The notes under the pieces: generated by a model
What the model was told of the DNA's origin: nothing
The model's database searches: none
What the model saw: only the letters and a program-made list of their open reading frames with translations
Made by a program: the position numbers and the translations under genes
Source of the DNA: Atlanticothrix silvestris CENA357
GTDB taxonomy: Bacteria > Cyanobacteriota > Cyanobacteriia > Cyanobacteriales > Nostocaceae
Direction: 5' to 3'
Length of the DNA stretch: 64,000 bases
Assembly: GCF_016056295.1 (NCBI RefSeq)
Contig: NZ_JAECZB010000082.1
Coordinates: 1-64,000, forward strand
In this document: one piece after another, positions 20,197-28,148 of the stretch
Layout of the letters: each line of letters starts with the position of its first letter
Numbering within the stretch: the stretch's first letter is position 1

Positions 20197-21801
20197 CTAA
20201 TAACTGTACCCGTCTCCAGCAATAGGAAAGACATAATCAGAGAACAAAGGAAAATTATGATTGTCGCTGCGGCTTTCGTCATCTAAAACTTTGACGACTT
20301 TATTATAAATATCTTCTGCTTGTTGCGGGGAATCGCCAATGCTGGTTAATCCCAATTTACCAAACTGCGACAGACAACCCATGAGATGAAACACTGTGCC
20401 TGTTTCATTGCCACTATCAAAGTGCAGTCTGTGGTGAGCGATGATATCCATCAAATCGTTGGGTAACAATCCTCGATAGCGGTCTTTTTGCAGGTTGTCG
20501 GTGGCAATGTAGTATTTTGGACGACCTTGCTGACTGTAAAATAACCCTGTGGAGAGATCATAACGACCAGTGGTTAATAATTTTAGAGTCATAAAAGGAT
20601 GGGTAGTACCACCCTTACGTAGGTTAATTTCAATCGCCTGAATATCCCAATTACCATTACCTTGGTCAATGGTGATAAAATCAACTCCGAAGCGTTCTAA
20701 TGCACCTTTTTCTGCCAACTTTCTGCCGACTTGTAATCCTAATTGCTGCAATCGCAACCGATAACTTTCATCAGCAGGAAATCGACAACCTAAATAAATT
20801 TGACCGTCTGGGCCACCGAGAATTTGGTCATGGGTTGAAAGAATTTCTACTTCGCCTGAAGGTGTAATGCGTCCTTGGACACTGGGCGATCGCTTGACTT
20901 CTCCCTCTACAAATGCTTCTACAATCGCCCCTAATTCTGGAATCCGTCCTGAAAAGTTCTCCCAAGTTTCTTTTTTCGCTTGAAAACGTAAACTTGAGAA
21001 GCGATCGCTAATTGCTGTGATTCTTTGGGCACGAGAAGCTTGATCTGGTGCTACATGCATAATGGGTCTGAGATCAAGCAACGCATTTCCTTCTCCCGAA
21101 ATGCCTTCGTTGAGTTTCACCACCATCCGTTGTAATGTCGGTTGACGTTCCCACAAATCACAAGCGGCTTGTGCTAAATCTTGAGGATTCCAAATTCTTT
21201 CACTGCCATCGGGATGAGGAACTCCACTTTCAGCAAAGATTTGTCGACTGCCACTTTTTGTCCCCCAAATTTGTAAGTCTGGTGCGGCTGCATACAACGG
21301 TATATTTAATTTGAGAGATAATTCTGCTTCCAAAAAAGTGGCATTGTAACAAGTTATAAATGATTTTTCTAGCCTCACAGCTTGGCGAATTCGTTCTAGT
21401 AACCGGGGACGTTCTAAAATCTTTTCGCTTAGAGGTCGCAAGGAGGAATCGTAAGCAGAAAGGAGTAATAAGCGATTACGGGCATGAGAAAAGGGGATTC
21501 CGGGTAACAGTTGTAAATAGTAATCAATAATACTGGGATGCAAAGGCATTGATGTAACATAAATCAGCCTAGTGCGAGGATTTCGCAGGCGCATCAAAGA
21601 AAATAGTAATCTTTCTTCGTAATGTTCACAGCCTTCAATTTTACGGAGTTCGCGCTGGTCGATACTCAAGGAGGGAATGACAATAATATCCGCCTCACTA
21701 TTGTCAAATAGCTCGATAGTTTTCCAGCGATCGCGCAAAGTTAACTGAAGATGACGAAACTTATCAACCTGTTCCAACTCGGAAATATTCAACGTCACCA
21801 T
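20197..21801 (-). CDS. ATP-grasp ligase, PGM1-related (carboxylate-amine ligase-like)
   Basis: Protein of 534 aa from the ATG at 21801, which has AGGGG 5 nt upstream; the frame stays open to 21903. The C-terminal half shows an ATP-grasp layout: a nucleotide-binding strand with VVKLNEGISGEGNALL, an adenine/hinge region with VEAFVEGEVKRSPSVQGR, and a metal-binding end IQAIEINLRKGGTTHPF with the E-x-N-x-R pattern. Cyanobacterial proteins of this type are named after PGM1, a peptide ligase of pheganomycin synthesis, but the N-terminal region differs and the real substrate is unknown. It is divergent from the phosphoribulokinase-like gene. Confidence 0.72.
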   Translation of the reverse strand: MVTLNISELEQVDKFRHLQLTLRDRWKTIELFDNSEADIIVIPSLSIDQRELRKIEGCEHYEERLLFSLMRLRNPRTRLIYVTSMPLHPSIIDYYLQLLPGIPFSHARNRLLLLSAYDSSLRPLSEKILERPRLLERIRQAVRLEKSFITCYNATFLEAELSLKLNIPLYAAAPDLQIWGTKSGSRQIFAESGVPHPDGSERIWNPQDLAQAACDLWERQPTLQRMVVKLNEGISGEGNALLDLRPIMHVAPDQASRAQRITAISDRFSSLRFQAKKETWENFSGRIPELGAIVEAFVEGEVKRSPSVQGRITPSGEVEILSTHDQILGGPDGQIYLGCRFPADESYRLRLQQLGLQVGRKLAEKGALERFGVDFITIDQGNGNWDIQAIEINLRKGGTTHPFMTLKLLTTGRYDLSTGLFYSQQGRPKYYIATDNLQKDRYRGLLPNDLMDIIAHHRLHFDSGNETGTVFHLMGCLSQFGKLGLTSIGDSPQQAEDIYNKVVKVLDDESRSDNHNFPLFSDYVFPIAGDGYSY

Positions 21802-21903
21802 AACCCCTGCCCTATCGTGATCCCAATACAGCTTTATTACTCTGGTATATCCCAAAGCCAGCCAGATACTACTAATGTGCAATACTTCTTTGACTGCGGA
21901 CAT

Positions 21904-22223
21904 TAAATCAGTAAACAGTCAACAGTTATTAAGTATCTTTTAACTGTTCACTGGTAACTGATAACGCTCTACTTCTGTCATAGTAAGTATTTGTGTAATA
22001 TATTGCCTATGCTCCCAAAGTAGGAGAAAAGCTATGCAACTAACAAGGTTCTTAAGATAGAAAAATTACCAAAAAATGTGTTTAATAAGCAAAACATATA
22101 GAAAATATATGTATAGAGATGTTGCATCCAATGTTTTACTTGATTCACTTGGCCCATTCCCTTCTAGAATGAGGAATATTATCTGCAAAATTGATTACTA
22201 GTCTTGCTCGTGTCAGAGGGGGG
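21904..22223. promoter_or_regulatory. divergent intergenic region
   Basis: About 320 bases separating the ligase (minus) and the PRK-like kinase (plus), so it must hold both promoters. A partial AACTG-type repeat is seen at 21910-21966. No specific operator is recognised. Confidence 0.4.
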
Positions 22224-23165
22224 ATGATGAGCCGTCCAATAATTCTAGGTATTGTCGGTGACAGCGCCGCCGGAAAAACAACACTGACTAGAGGAATTGC
22301 TCAGGTACTGGGGCCAGAAAATGTCACGCTCATTTGTACGGATGATTACCATCGTTATGATCGTCAGCAAAGAGCAGAAATTGGGATTACAGCTCTCCAC
22401 CCTGACTGCAACCATCTAGATATTATGCAGCAGCACCTATCACTGCTACGTACAGGACAGCCAATTCTCAAACCAGTTTATAGTCATAAAACTGGTACCT
22501 TTGAGGCACCGCACTACATCAAGCCGAATAAATTCGTAATTATTGAAGGATTACTCGGCTATTCTACCCGCGCTGCTCGTGACGCTTACGATGTTAAAGT
22601 TTATCTTGCACCTCCTGAACAACTGCGTGCCAAGTGGAAAGTTAAGCGGGATACCCAAAAGCGAGGCTATACCCCTGAACAGGTGCTAGCAGAACTAGAA
22701 AAACGCGAACCAGATTCAGAGCAGTATATCCGTCCCCAGCGGCAATGGTCAGATATTGTAGTCAGTTTCTATCCGCCGAGTGAGGAAGAGGATGAAACCA
22801 ATGGACACCTGAATGTCCGTCTTGTACTTCGTCCGACAATTCCCCACCCAGATTTTACGCCGATTGTCAGCTCTAGCACTGGTAATTCTGAGTCAGCGAT
22901 CCGCCTCGGATTAGATCGGGATATGAGTAAACCCGTAGATGTCTTGGAAGTTGATGGTCATGCCACCTTGGAACAGGTGAATAAACTAGAGCATATTATG
23001 TGTTCTGATATGCCTTACCTACAGAGTGTATGCGATCGCGAAAGTAATCCAGAACTTGGTAAAATTGCGGGTACAACTGGAGAGACATTGCAAAGTTATC
23101 CCCTAGCTCTTACTCAGCTAATTATTACTTACCACATGCTCAAAGCAACGCAAATGTATCAGTAA
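22224..23165 (+). CDS. phosphoribulokinase/uridine kinase-family protein
   Basis: P-loop kinase of about 313 aa (PRK family). Walker A is GDSAAGKTT, followed by a TDDYHRYDRQQR motif and EGLLGYS, as in phosphoribulokinase. In true cyanobacterial PRK the P-loop carries a regulatory cysteine (GDSGCGKST) that forms a disulfide with a cysteine before the DDYH motif. Here the first is Ala and only the second (ICTDD) remains, so thioredoxin/CP12 switching of that kind is unlikely. Possibly a PRK paralogue with another sugar or nucleoside substrate. Start at 22224 or 22227; an AGAGGGGGG tract lies just upstream. Confidence 0.8.
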   Translation: MMSRPIILGIVGDSAAGKTTLTRGIAQVLGPENVTLICTDDYHRYDRQQRAEIGITALHPDCNHLDIMQQHLSLLRTGQPILKPVYSHKTGTFEAPHYIKPNKFVIIEGLLGYSTRAARDAYDVKVYLAPPEQLRAKWKVKRDTQKRGYTPEQVLAELEKREPDSEQYIRPQRQWSDIVVSFYPPSEEEDETNGHLNVRLVLRPTIPHPDFTPIVSSSTGNSESAIRLGLDRDMSKPVDVLEVDGHATLEQVNKLEHIMCSDMPYLQSVCDRESNPELGKIAGTTGETLQSYPLALTQLIITYHMLKATQMYQ

Positions 23166-23281
23166 TTAGGATAGGGACTGGTATACACAATCGATAAGCT
23201 TTCCAGCTTTCCTAGCACTTTGTCTAATGTCATTGCTCAAATGTCGATATTTAGACCAAAATGAGGGCAGCACTGCGGAAT

Positions 23282-23593
23282 TCATAGTTGGTCATAATCC
23301 AACGCCTGAGCTTGTCCCTCAGCAATTTCTTGTTTAGCACGTTGTGCAGCAACTACTAGTTTTTGTTGCGTTTTTTGAAAGGATTCGTTCCACTGGATTT
23401 CATCTTGCATGTCATGAATATACTCAAGAAGATGCTCTAAAACTTGATTCTGTACCTCAATCGGTAAAGACTCCATTATTTTGACTGCTGTAGTGATTGC
23501 TGCGGATGACCGAACAATTCGCAATTGCGAATTGGTGTGACATGGTGTGCTGCTCTTTATATGAAATCTTATTTTTAAACTACCACCAATCAC
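23282..23593 (-). CDS. antitoxin-like small protein, N-terminus uncertain
   Basis: Open frame of 103 aa whose C-terminal 75 residues (TTAVKIMESLPIEVQNQVLE onward, ending in LDYDQL) resemble small helical cyanobacterial proteins often annotated as type II antitoxins. The first 25-30 residues look unlike that family and probably are not coding, or the true start is a non-ATG codon near 23510, or the ATG at 23476. No toxin gene is adjacent, so it is either an orphan or a remnant. Confidence 0.5.
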   Translation of the reverse strand: MIGGSLKIRFHIKSSTPCHTNSQLRIVRSSAAITTAVKIMESLPIEVQNQVLEHLLEYIHDMQDEIQWNESFQKTQQKLVVAAQRAKQEIAEGQAQALDYDQL

Positions 23594-23763
23594 AGCTTAG
23601 CTATACCATGCTAGTGATGACCATTTTTTTGTGAAGGCAAAATGTACAAAAAAGAGAAAATTTGCCAAAATTAAAGATTTTCTCAAATAAAGATGATTTA
23701 TGGAGCAAACAAGGGATAACTAAAGATAGTTCCATTTAGGGTAACTATTCTCTTAGTTCTTCT

Positions 23764-24495
23764 ATGACCTATTGCCTCAGAATTGCTGACATACCAACAA
23801 ACGAGCGTCCGCGTGAGCGATTGATAACTCATGGCCCCAAAATTTTAGCCACAGCCGAGTTAATAGCAATTCTCTTAGGGACTGGTCAAGGGCCTGGAAA
23901 ACTTTCAGCCGTGGGTTTGGGACAATATCTGTTGCAGGAATTGGGTAAACACCAACGCGACCCATTGGCAGTTCTACGAGAAGTTACTCCAGCAGAACTA
24001 ATGCAAATTCCTGGTATTGGCCCAGCGAAAGCGACAACTATTTTAGCGGCGATTGAGTTGGGTAAACGCGCCTTTCAATCCCGTCCCTTAGACCGCACAC
24101 CCATCGAAAGCCCAATTGCAGCCGCAGCATCACTTAGTCAAGATTTAATGTGGCAGACACAAGAACGTTTTGCAGTAGTGCTATTAGATGTTAAAAATCG
24201 CTTATTGGGTACACAAGTAATTACTATTGGCACTGCAACCGAAACTTTAGCATCTCCCCGTGAAATTTTTCGGGAAATTATTCGCCAAGGAGCAACACGG
24301 GCAATAGTTGCACATAATCATCCTTCTGGTAATATTGAACCCAGCCAGGAAGATATCGAATTAACACGCCAATTATTAATAGCAGGGCAGTTTTTGGCAA
24401 TTCCACTGCTAGACCATCTGATTTTGGGTAATGGCAACCACCAAAGTTTGCGTGAGGTGACGACTTTGTGGGACGAGTACCCCCAAGGAGATTAA
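23764..24495 (+). CDS. radC: RadC/YicR-family JAB-domain protein
   Basis: Protein of 243 aa with an N-terminal helix-hairpin-helix region ([20 protein letters not shown]) and a C-terminal MPN/JAB metalloprotease-like domain whose metal motif H-x-H-P-S-G-(x)8-D is complete ([16 protein letters not shown]). Named a DNA-repair protein historically, but its role is unproven; homologues occur in mobile elements. It sits just upstream of the decayed restriction-modification locus. Confidence 0.9.
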   Translation: MTYCLRIADIPTNERPRERLITHGPKILATAELIAILLGTGQGPGKLSAVGLGQYLLQELGKHQRDPLAVLREVTPAELMQIPGIGPAKATTILAAIELGKRAFQSRPLDRTPIESPIAAAASLSQDLMWQTQERFAVVLLDVKNRLLGTQVITIGTATETLASPREIFREIIRQGATRAIVAHNHPSGNIEPSQEDIELTRQLLIAGQFLAIPLLDHLILGNGNHQSLREVTTLWDEYPQGD

Positions 24496-24502
24496 TATCA
24501 TT

Positions 24503-24541
24503 GACATATTCCCCTGAATCCGCTTTGCTAAATTCGGGGGA
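24503..24541 (+). terminator. hairpin after radC
   Basis: Inverted repeat pairing CCCCTGAAT (24509-24517) with ATTCGGGGG (24532-24540), with one G-T wobble, starting about 14 nt after the radC stop. No T-run follows, so it may be a palindromic repeat rather than a true terminator. Confidence 0.4.
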
Positions 24542-25276
24542 TTCTAGCTTCAAACAGCGATTGCAGTTTCAAACTGTCTGGCATCGCCTAAGCCAACAGT
24601 TGATGCCCCGACTGCATCAAATTACTCTATAGCTCATTTCACCTTGTAGGTGCAAAATTATGAGTCAAGCTATTAATATTAAAAATCCCACAGTAAGGCT
24701 AAATGTTCGAGCAGACTTTTAAAAATATTGATGATGTTCTCTGGAAAGAGGCGGGTTGTACTACAGAGTTAGATTACACCGAGCAAACGTCTTGGTTGCT
24801 GTTTTTGAAGTATTTGGATGATTTGGAGCAGGAAAGGGCGTTAGAGGCGGAACTGGCTGGTAAGCCTTATGAATTTATTATTGATGAGGCGCATCGCTGG
24901 TCATCTTGGGCAGCACCGAAAAAAGCGGATACTTCGGCTACGCTCAGTAACAATGGTACATTGGATCATGATAATGCGCTAATTAGCGATGATTTGATTG
25001 ATTATGTCAACCGCAAGTTATTCCCGTATTTACAGAGTTTTAAGCAACGGGCTACCAGTCCAGATACAATCGAATACAAGATTGGGGAAATTTTTAGCGA
25101 GATATAAGAATAGGTTTCAAAGCGGCTACAGCTTGCGGGATGCGCTGGAATATATTGATGAGCTACGGTTTAGATCGCAACAGGAGAAACACGAGCTATC
25201 GCATCTCTATGAAGCCAAAATCAAAAATATGGGTAATGCAGGGCGTAATGGTGGGGAATATTACACACCGCGTCCG

Positions 25277-25299
25277 TGGTCACTGAGCTTGTCGAAGTG
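25277..25299. repeat. palindromic repeat insertion that frameshifts hsdM
   Basis: 23-nt segment containing CACTGAGCTTGTCGAAGTG, absent from the expected HsdM reading TPRP-LIRAIIQ. Removing exactly 23 nt restores the frame, so it was inserted after the gene was functional. Confidence 0.8.
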
Positions 25300-25902
25300 T
25301 TGATTCGAGCAATAATTCAGGTGGTAAAGCCGAAGATTGGCGATCGCATTTATGATGGTGCTTGTGGTTCGGCTGGGTTTTTGTGTGAGAGTTACGACTA
25401 TTTACGTCGGGGTAAGCTGACAACAAAAGAGCTTGAGATTCTTCAAAAACATACGTTTACGGGGAAGGAAAAGAAAAGTTTGGCGTATGTGATTGCCATC
25501 ATGAATATGATTTTGCATGGCATTGATGCGCCGAATATTATCCACACCAACACGCTGACAGAAAACCTCAGTGATATTCAAGACAAGAATCGTTTTGATG
25601 TCATCTTAGCTAATCCGCCATTTGGGGGGAAGGAACGCAAGGAAGTATAGCAGAATTTCCCGATTAAAACAGGGGAAACGGCGTTTCTGTTTTTGCAGCA
25701 TTTCATCAAAATGCTGAAGATAGGCGGTAGGGCTACGGTGGTAATTAAAAATACGTTTCTGTCAAATTCTGATAATGCTTCGCGGGCGTTGCGTCAAGAG
25801 CTTTTGAGTAGTTGCAATCTGCACACGATTTTGGATTGTCCAAGTGGGACTTTTATCGGGGCGGGTGTAAAAACGGTGGTGCTGTTTTTTGAGAAACGTC
25901 TT

Positions 25903-25944
25903 CTGAGCGAAGTCGAAGAGGGCATTCCCTTTGACTTCGCTCAG
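25903..25944. repeat. palindromic repeat, in-frame insertion in hsdM
   Basis: Perfect 12-bp inverted arms CTGAGCGAAGTC (25903-25914) and GACTTCGCTCAG (25933-25944). It adds a stretch reading SEVEEGIPFDFAQG between the FFEK strand and the TQKIWYY motif of HsdM. Confidence 0.85.
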
Positions 25945-26118
25945 GGAACGGGAACGCCTTTATCTTTTCAGGGAAAAACTTTAACTCAGGGAATGGCTAC
26001 TCAGAAAATTTGGTATTACCAACTGAATCCAGGGCGTAGTTTGGGGAAAACAAATGCGCTGAATGATGAAGATTTGCGCGAGTTTGTGGAGTTACAGGCT
26101 ACATTTGCGGAAACGGAA

Positions 26119-26138
26119 CACTTCGACTTCGCTCAGTG
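26119..26138. repeat. palindromic repeat, in-frame insertion in hsdM
   Basis: The 20-mer CACTTCGACTTCGCTCAGTG with CACT/AGTG ends, same family as the elements at 25277 and 25903. It adds HFDFAQC before the AWVVDI segment and keeps the frame. Confidence 0.8.
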
Positions 26139-26321
26139 TAAAAACGCTTGGGTGGTGGATATTGCTGATGTGGATCGGGAGACGTTCGATTTGTCAGTGA
26201 ACAATCCGAATAAGGCTGAGGAATCACTGTTAAGAGAACCGCAGGAAATTTTAGATGAAATTGCGGCTTTAGATGCGGAGAGTGCAGAGATTTTGGCTGG
26301 TATTGCGGGAATGCTATAGGA

Positions 26322-26379
26322 AGCTGGTTTCGGCTTCGCTCAACCAGCTAGAGATGAGGACTGAGCGAAGTCGAAGTCC
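26322..26379. repeat. two palindromic repeats between hsdM and the GIY-YIG gene
   Basis: AGCTGGTT/AACCAGCT arms at 26322-26349 enclose CGGCTTCGCTC, and GGACT/AGTCC arms at 26358-26379 enclose the family core GAGCGAAGTCGA. Both share the TTCGCTC/GAGCGAA core with the copies inside hsdM. Confidence 0.8.
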
Positions 26380-26404
26380 GTTTTTTGGCACAAGGTTATA
26401 AATA

Positions 26405-26806
26405 ATGCCATATATGTATATTCTGGAATGTGCTGATGGTTCTTTCTATACAGGTAGTACAAAGGATTTACCTCGTCGTTTATGGCGACATCAAAATGGC
26501 TTAGGTGCAAATCATATCAAGAAGCGATTACCTGTAAAGTTAGTTTATGCAGAGCATTATGATCATGTGGCGGATGCTTTCTATCGGGAAAAACAGGTGC
26601 AAGGTTGGAGTCGGGCTAAGAAGATTGCTTTAATGAATAGTGATTGGGATCGCCTTCATATTTTGGCGGAATGTCAGAATTATTCCATCTACTGCCAAAA
26701 AATCGCCGCACTCAACGAACTCAAACAATCCATCCTGCAAAAAGCATTTACTGGCGAACTCACCGCAGATACCGCAAAAACTGCTAAACAGGAAATTGCA
26801 GCATGA
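26405..26806 (+). CDS. GIY-YIG nuclease domain fused to an HsdS C-terminal tail
   Basis: ORF of 133 aa. Residues 1-95 are a complete small GIY-YIG domain (UPF0213 type): MYILECADGSFYTG, the Arg of the RLWRHQ segment, KRLPVKLVY and the FYREKQVQGW motif with Glu as metal ligand. Residues about 100-133 (KIAALNELKQSILQKAFTGE) match the conserved last helix of type I specificity subunits (HsdS), not GIY-YIG proteins. The target recognition domains of HsdS are missing. The stop overlaps the next ATG (ATGA). Likely outcome of a deletion that joined a GIY-YIG gene to the hsdS remnant. Whether it is expressed is unknown. Confidence 0.82.
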   Translation: MPYMYILECADGSFYTGSTKDLPRRLWRHQNGLGANHIKKRLPVKLVYAEHYDHVADAFYREKQVQGWSRAKKIALMNSDWDRLHILAECQNYSIYCQKIAALNELKQSILQKAFTGELTADTAKTAKQEIAA

Positions 26807-27702
26807 GTGATGACCTGACACAACCAAACGATCTGTTATTTCAAGAAATCCGCCAATTAATTGACACTGCCAAACAACGCGCCGCCGTTGCCATCAATGC
26901 AGAAATAACCTTGTTATATTGGCAAGTTGGTAAACGCATCCAAACCGAAGTTTTACAAGGTCAACGCGCTGAATATGGCAAACAAATCATTGTTTCTTTA
27001 TCTCAGCAACTAACCCAAACCTATGGTAAAGACTGGGGTGAAAGACAACTGCGACATTGCCTCCAGTTTGCCGAAACATTTCCAAATATCGAGATTGTGA
27101 ACACACTGTGTTCCAAATTGAGTTGGTTACATCTGCGACTTTTAACAGCAATAGATGATCCCCTAAAACGAGAATTTTATATTGAAATTGCCCAACTGGA
27201 ACGATGGAGCGTCCGCCAACTGCAAGAATGCATCAACTCCATGCTCTTCGAGCGCACTGCCCTATCCCGCAAACCCGAAGAAACCATCCGCAATGATTTA
27301 GAGCAACTGCGCCAACCTCAACAGGTATCACCCGATATTTTACTAAAAGACCCTTATATTTTAGATTTTCTGGATTTACGCGATCGCTTTGCTGCCATCC
27401 CCTTTGAAGACAAAAGCGGCACATGGGAAGCCCGTTATTATCAACACAATGCCATTAAGCATGTCCTAGAAGCAATCTACCAACGCTATATCGGCAAACA
27501 GCAAAAATTTCTCGACTTTATACTCGAACAATACATCAAAGCTGGGGTGGGGGAACTTGATCGCACTAAATTACCGCAACTGTTAGAGTTGAAATATCAT
27601 ACCGTTCGTGATGCTGTTGAAGAACTAGGGAGTGTTGCGAATATCAGTGCAGTATTTATCGGGTTTCAGCAGTATTTGTATTCACACAACAGGGTAGCTT
27701 AA
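26803..27702 (+). CDS. chimera: DUF1016 (YhcG) nuclease N-domain fused to HsdR remnants
   Basis: ORF of 299 aa. Residues about 1-190 match the N-terminal domain of DUF1016/YhcG proteins (LYWQVGKRIQTEVLQGQRAEYGK region, ILLKDPYILDFL at the junction). Residues about 192-222 (AAIPFEDKSGTWEARYYQ, IKHVLEAI) match the stretch of HsdR just before its helicase Walker A. Then, without any helicase motifs, residues about 225-295 match the HsdR C-terminus (FILEQYIKAGVGELDRTKLP, FIGFQQYLY). So both the PDDEXK catalytic half of DUF1016 and the HsdR motor are gone. It ends at a TAA abutting a 200-bp MITE-like element. Confidence 0.8.
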   Translation: MSDDLTQPNDLLFQEIRQLIDTAKQRAAVAINAEITLLYWQVGKRIQTEVLQGQRAEYGKQIIVSLSQQLTQTYGKDWGERQLRHCLQFAETFPNIEIVNTLCSKLSWLHLRLLTAIDDPLKREFYIEIAQLERWSVRQLQECINSMLFERTALSRKPEETIRNDLEQLRQPQQVSPDILLKDPYILDFLDLRDRFAAIPFEDKSGTWEARYYQHNAIKHVLEAIYQRYIGKQQKFLDFILEQYIKAGVGELDRTKLPQLLELKYHTVRDAVEELGSVANISAVFIGFQQYLYSHNRVA

Positions 27703-27704
27703 TT

Positions 27705-27904
27705 AGGGCTTGCTGAAAAAGTCCTTTAGTGTGGGTAGGGAACAGGGAACAGTTTCACCCTTATTGTTTCCAGTTTTTTGAAGTCCAAAAAATTGTCAAT
27801 GCAAGGTTTTTAAAGCTTCTACCTGTATTCTTTTGCACTTTTTTCTCCAAAAATAGCCTGGAAAGCTTACAACATAAGAGTTTTAAAGCTATTCAGCAGA
27901 CCCT
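27705..27904. mobile_element. MITE-like element, 200 bp
   Basis: Terminal inverted repeats AGGGCTTGCTGAA (left) and, read inward from the right, AGGGTCTGCTGAA, differing at two positions, bound a 200-bp segment. It is flanked by AATT on both sides (27701-27704 and 27905-27908), a possible target duplication though AATT is itself palindromic. There is no transposase gene inside; the 70-aa open frame here is not convincing. It would be mobilised by an IS with matching ends elsewhere. Confidence 0.75.
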
Positions 27905-27909
27905 AATTA

Positions 27910-28148
27910 GGCAGATAGCTAAAATAAAGCACCCCAGTTAGCCGATTAACTTAAAGCTAAATAACCATAGCTAAAAATAGCGATCGCCTATCAAATCAAA
28001 ATACTTCAAAGCTATTAATTTGTATGTATAAATTAAAACTTACTTCTTATATTCTATCTTTTCAATTCTTCGCAGTTGTACAATTATTTATTAGGTAATA
28101 GGGGCACAAAATGCTGTGCCCCTACTTGTATGTTATTAACTAGAAAAA
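27910..28148. other. intergenic region after the MITE
   Basis: AT-rich stretch down to the carotenoid oxygenase stop. It holds the palindrome at 28100-28123 and otherwise nothing that I recognise. Confidence 0.5.
28100..28123. repeat. palindromic repeat/possible terminator
   Basis: Perfect inverted arms AGGGGCACA (28100-28108) and TGTGCCCCT (28115-28123) with a 6-nt loop, 26 nt beyond the carotenoid oxygenase stop. The sequence type is dispersed in cyanobacterial intergenic DNA; it could end transcription of the minus-strand gene. Confidence 0.55.

Larger units (their letters stand above)
24703..26319 (+). pseudogene. hsdM: type I restriction-modification N6-adenine methyltransferase (HsdM), inactivated
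   Basis: HsdM homologue broken into four reading pieces. N-terminal helical domain (FEQTFKNIDDVLWKEAG) in frame 1 up to about 25105. There a single extra T (GAGATA-T-AAGAAT) shifts the frame. The next piece runs to NGGEYYTPRP, where a 23-nt insertion at 25277-25299 shifts the frame again. The catalytic part includes the SAM motif (YDGACGSAGF) and NPPF. At 25648 the codon expected to be CAG is TAG. The rest (NFPIKTGETAFLFLQ onward) is open to 26319 but contains two more in-frame insertions of a palindromic repeat. No full protein can be made. Confidence 0.93.

Noticed and set aside
24660-24716. 18-codon frame MSQAINIKNPTVRLNVRADF before hsdM
   Set aside because: Too short and ends inside the hsdM start; it might be a remnant of a ribbon-helix-helix-type protein start, but nothing supports this.
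24703-27702. A complete type I restriction-modification system
   Set aside because: hsdM is broken, hsdS lacks its target domains and hsdR lacks its motor, so no functional system can be made from this locus.
27729-27941. 70-aa open frame over the MITE
   Set aside because: It runs across the element's right end and has no resemblance to a transposase.
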